From contig CAJUSR010000003.1 of assembly GCA_910588855.1 (NCBI GenBank), positions 62,001 through 126,000 on the forward strand: a DNA stretch of 64,000 nucleotides, read 5' to 3'. The position numbers and the translations under genes are program-made. Origin of the DNA: an uncultured Kineothrix sp. Its GTDB lineage: Bacteria; Bacillota; Clostridia; Lachnospirales; Lachnospiraceae. The notes below the pieces were generated by a model, which had not been told where the DNA came from, searched no databases, and saw nothing but the letters and a program-made list of their open reading frames with translations. Positions 61,363 through 64,000 of this stretch are shown in pieces; position 1 is the stretch's first letter; each line of letters starts with the position of its first letter.

Positions 61363-62342
61363 ATGAAAAAGTTAATCTCATTAATTTTATGCTTGAATTT
61401 AGTATTTTTATGCGGATGCGCGCGAGGGGGGGGCAAAATGATAGCAAAACAATAGATAAAGTTGTTATCAATTACGCAAGATCTTTTTCTGATTTAAGCG
61501 CTGGTATTATTATGCATGAAAACCTTTTGGAAAAATATTTGCCGGATGGGGTAGAAGTGGAATGGACAAGCCTTGCAGCAGCATCTGATTTAAGGGATGG
61601 TGTTCTGAGCGGGAATGTCCATATTGCTTCCTACGCACTTCCGGCTTATATTATGTCCATGGAAAGTGACTTGCCGTTGGTTATGATTGCCCGGGACGGC
61701 GCTTCTCCTATTAAAGTATATGCAAATGAAGAGAGAATCCAAAGCATCTTAGATTTTACGGATACGGACAAGATTTCTGTTTTAGGGTTGGGAAGCATTA
61801 TGCATATTGCTTTTTTGGCCCAGGCGTATGAATTGGGGATGGAATCATCGATGTTTGACAGCTCATTCCAGATTATGCCTCATGCGGACGGTTTGGCCGC
61901 TCTAAGCGGCGGGAATGGCGTACAGGGGTTGATATTATCATTCCCGACATTGATAAAAGCAGACAATACAGATTCAATCCATGAAGTTTGCGATTTGACG
62001 GATATTGTTTTGGAATATGGAATAGGACCTGTAGAGATTGTATCGGAAGATTTTTATGAGAATCATCCTGAAATTGTAGAGGCGTATATAAAAGCGAGGG
62101 AAGAGGCGTTACAGCTCTGCTATGATGAACCGGAAAGAATTGCTGCAGTGCTGGCTGAAGAATGGGAAATAGATGAAGATATTGTGTTGGAAACGTTGAT
62201 GGCGATGCCTCCGACTTTGGAGATAACGGGATATGATAAACAAGCGCAATTGCTCTATGAAATGGGTTTGCTTGAAAATGAACCGAAGAAATTTGAAGAA
62301 TTAAGCAACTATGAGGCGCTGCTTAAATTACAGGGTAAATAG
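61363..62342 (+). CDS. ABC transporter substrate-binding lipoprotein (SsuA/NMT1-like), out of frame at a G8 run
   Basis: ATG 61363 follows AGGAGG and encodes a lipoprotein signal: MKKL, a hydrophobic core, then the lipobox LCGC. Six bases after the lipobox cysteine and alanine codons comes a run of eight Gs (61426-61433), and this frame stops after 30 residues. The mature domain is in another frame (QNDSKTIDKVVINYARSFSD onwards, AYALPAYIMSM-like SsuA blocks, to LKLQGK). Nine Gs, or six, would join signal and body into about 326 residues. Starting inside the other frame at 61389 would lose the signal. It probably binds a small anion-like or amine substrate for the permease and ATPase that follow. 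Confidence 0.78.
61426..61433 (+). repeat. Poly-G run, G8, just after a lipobox
   Basis: Eight Gs follow GCGCGA and precede CAAAATGATAGC. G9 restores the lipoprotein as C-A-R-G-G-G-Q-N-D. Confidence 0.88.
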
Positions 62343-62344
62343 TC

Positions 62345-63124
62345 ATGAAACGTGATGCTTTTTATATTAAAATTATTTGGATTTTGATTCTGCTTATAGC
62401 ATGGGAGGCGGTAACAAGGTTAGACCTTGTAAATACTTATATTTTGCCTCCCTTCAGCGAAGTTATCAAAGTAATGATAGAAGAGTTGGACAAGGGGGTT
62501 TTAGGGCTGCAAGTCCTTAATTCCTTGAAAATTGTTCTGGTGGGATTTGTTGTAAGTATTTTTGTTTCGGGAATCTTAGCGGTTTTATGCATGTGTACGC
62601 AGATTATAGAAAGCTTTGTCAGGACATTATGCACCATTTTAAACCCTTTGCCCGGGGTAGCATTGATGCCGCTTTTTATGATGTGGTTTGGCTTGGGGAA
62701 TGGGGTTTTGCTGGCACTGATTTTGCATGGAGTGGCATGGCCGCTGACGACGAATTTATTGACAGGGCTTCATTCTATACCGGGCACGTATACGGATTGG
62801 GCAGACAATATAGAATGTACGCTATGGAACAGGGTAATCCATATTTATTTCTTTTGTATTATGCCATATTTGTTATCCGGATTGAGAATTGGATGGGGGC
62901 GTGCATGGAGGGCTTTGATTGCAGGCGAGATGGTCTTTGGGATGATTGGTACATTGGGAGGCCTTGGATATTATATTTATAAGGCGCGTTCTTATGGCAG
63001 CATGGATAAGGTGTTTGTTGGAATTATTATTATAATCGTGATTGGCGTATTCGTTGAAGAATTTTTATTTAGGCTTGTGGAAAAATATACTATAGAGAAA
63101 TGGGGAATGTCTGATGGGAAATAA
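62345..63124 (+). CDS. ABC transporter permease (SsuC/TauC-like)
   Basis: A 259-residue permease with about six membrane segments and the binding-protein-dependent EAA-type loop near residue 155-200 (then SGLRIGWGRAWRALIAGEMVFG, typical of the nitrate/sulfonate/taurine group). It starts two bases after the lipoprotein stop and overlaps the ATPase gene by 11 bases, so the three are translationally linked. Substrate unknown. Confidence 0.87.
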   Translation: MKRDAFYIKIIWILILLIAWEAVTRLDLVNTYILPPFSEVIKVMIEELDKGVLGLQVLNSLKIVLVGFVVSIFVSGILAVLCMCTQIIESFVRTLCTILNPLPGVALMPLFMMWFGLGNGVLLALILHGVAWPLTTNLLTGLHSIPGTYTDWADNIECTLWNRVIHIYFFCIMPYLLSGLRIGWGRAWRALIAGEMVFGMIGTLGGLGYYIYKARSYGSMDKVFVGIIIIIVIGVFVEEFLFRLVEKYTIEKWGMSDGK

Positions 63125-63884
63125 GAAAATTCTCCTAATAAAAAATTTGCAAAAATATTTTAATGTCAACAATGGAGAAAAGCATGTACTTAGGAATTTT
63201 TCGCTGGATGTAATGGAAGGCGAATTTGTATGCATTTTAGGCTTTTCGGGATGTGGAAAAACCACATTGCTGAGGATCCTTGCAGGAATGGAAAAGCAGA
63301 CAGATGGGGAAATCCTGCTGGAAGGGATGCCTCATAGCAAACCAAGTAAAGATATATTGCTGGTATTTCAGGATTTTAATCAGCTTTTTGCATGGAAAAC
63401 GGTAAGTGAGAATATAATACACCCATTGTTAGCAACTAAGACGGCACAAAACCGGATAGAGGCAAGCAAGATTAGCAATGACTTGTTAAAGGAAATTGGG
63501 CTGGAAGAGTTCCGGAAAAGCTACCCATATCAATTATCGGGAGGGATGAAACAAAGGGTTGCAGTTGCCAGAGCTTTGGCATTAAAGCCGAAAGTTTTAT
63601 TGATGGATGAGCCATTTGCAGCCTTGGATGCTGTGACAAGGAAATCTTTGCAGCAGTTAACGAAAAATATTTGTAAAAAGTATAATGTGACAGTCCTTTT
63701 TGTTACGCACAGTATAGAGGAAGCTGTATTGATGGCAGATACAATAATTGTTTTAAATAATAATGCATCTAAGGAAGAAAGCATTTCAAATATTATTGAT
63801 AATCAACGGTACACTCATGGAGACGAGCATTTAAGGGCTATGTTGGTAAATGAATTGATCAGTATAATAGAAGGAGAGGGATGA
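63114..63884 (+). CDS. ABC transporter ATPase (SsuB/TauB-like)
   Basis: A 256-residue ATPase: Walker A FSGCGKTTLL, Q-loop LVFQDFNQLF, signature LSGGMKQRVAVARAL, Walker B VLLMDEPFAALD and H-loop VTHSIEEA, all in the style of nitrate/sulfonate importers. It completes the importer with the two preceding genes. Importers of this type are unusual inside a nonulosonic acid cluster; supply of a substituent or precursor is a possible reason. The stop overlaps the next ATG. Confidence 0.88.
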   Translation: MGNKKILLIKNLQKYFNVNNGEKHVLRNFSLDVMEGEFVCILGFSGCGKTTLLRILAGMEKQTDGEILLEGMPHSKPSKDILLVFQDFNQLFAWKTVSENIIHPLLATKTAQNRIEASKISNDLLKEIGLEEFRKSYPYQLSGGMKQRVAVARALALKPKVLLMDEPFAALDAVTRKSLQQLTKNICKKYNVTVLFVTHSIEEAVLMADTIIVLNNNASKEESISNIIDNQRYTHGDEHLRAMLVNELISIIEGEG

Positions 63885-64000
63885 TAAGAATGAAAATAGT
63901 AGCTGTAATACCATCCAGATATGGCTCTACAAGATTGCCTGGGAAACCGTTAATTGATATTTGCGGGAAACCGATGCTATGGTGGGTCTACCACCAGGCA
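63881..64000 (+). CDS. KdsB-like CMP-sugar synthetase, N-terminal part (cut by the window)
   Basis: The first 40 residues are visible: KIVAVIPSRYGSTRLPGKPL and DICGKPMLWWVYHQA are the opening of 3-deoxy-manno-octulosonate cytidylyltransferases and their relatives. ATG 63881 (overlapping the ATPase stop) or ATG 63890 could start it; AAGGAGAGGG lies upstream. A KdsB-type enzyme in a Gram-positive suggests activation of another ulosonic acid. Confidence 0.8.
   Translation, partial: MIRMKIVAVIPSRYGSTRLPGKPLIDICGKPMLWWVYHQA

Noticed and set aside
61389..62342. Binding protein starting at 61389 in its own frame
   Set aside because: That start lacks a signal peptide and ribosome site; the frame from 61363 has AGGAGG and a lipobox, and joins the body with one more G.
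300..64000. Numerous long open frames on the minus strand opposite the genes
   Set aside because: They lie antisense to genes with clear family motifs, lack ribosome sites and look low-complexity or cysteine/proline-rich. I treat them as shadows, except 15863-17056, 39997-40332 and 40537-40872, which have motifs and ribosome sites.
1..64000. tRNA, rRNA, insertion sequences, integrases and CRISPR arrays
   Set aside because: I looked for transposase or integrase motifs, terminal repeats and structured RNA and found none that I could support.

Overview
The window reads as one long surface-glycan locus from a Gram-positive, spore-forming gut-type Clostridia member, most likely Lachnospiraceae-like. 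The reasons are AGGAGG ribosome sites, moderate GC, Spo0A-type DNA-binding proteins, radical SAM enzymes and an acyl-CoA carboxyltransferase. The genus is inference. Almost every gene is on the + strand, with tight or overlapping (ATGA, GTGA) junctions. The exceptions are one membrane glycosyltransferase (15863-17056) and two small Spo0A-C-like regulators (39997-40872).

Region 1 (1-30776) is a lipid-linked oligosaccharide/polysaccharide cluster. It holds an alpha-1,2-fucosyltransferase, many GT4 and GT2 transferases, a GT-D transferase, several GT-C-like multi-pass transferases, a PglK/MsbA-type flippase, and two related Wzy-like polymerase candidates (1202, 27620). It also has FdtA/FdtB-type enzymes for a dTDP-3-amino-3,6-dideoxyhexose, UDP-glucose dehydrogenase, two polyprenyl-phosphate sugar transferases and an acyltransferase. 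It ends at a clear terminator (30790).

Region 2 (30836-39941) is a separate cassette: an XRE regulator, an acyl-CoA carboxyltransferase, a single-module type I polyketide synthase (KS-AT-DH-KR-ACP), and a 500-residue protein whose C-terminal half looks like an aerolysin/ETX-MTX2-type beta pore-former. Two tandem 111-residue proteins made only of the Spo0A effector domain follow on the minus strand.

Region 3 (41035-64000) is a second glycan operon behind a strong sigma-A-type promoter. It holds glycosyltransferases, a Wzm/Wzt exporter with a C-terminal glycan-recognition domain, a polysialyltransferase-like protein with a 42-bp repeat coiled coil, a methyltransferase, a CBS-aminotransferase fusion and two radical SAM/SPASM proteins. 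A nonulosonic acid set follows: NeuB, sugar isomerase, formyltransferase, NeuD, NeuA and a KdsB-like start at the edge. An SsuABC-like ABC transporter lies between the two CMP-sugar synthetases.

The most striking signal is a set of five long G runs (G7, G8, G10, G10, G8), all inside coding sequence and on the sense strand. Three of them break the reading frame of otherwise intact genes exactly at the run. A fourth sits where a formyltransferase would fuse to a start-less NeuD. The fifth lies in the SAM-binding motif of a methyltransferase and is currently in frame. This is the layout of slipped-strand phase variation known from Campylobacter glycan loci, here in what looks like a Firmicute. 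Homopolymer sequencing error is the main rival explanation. Intact A7-A8 runs in long genes argue against general homopolymer error but do not rule out G-specific error.
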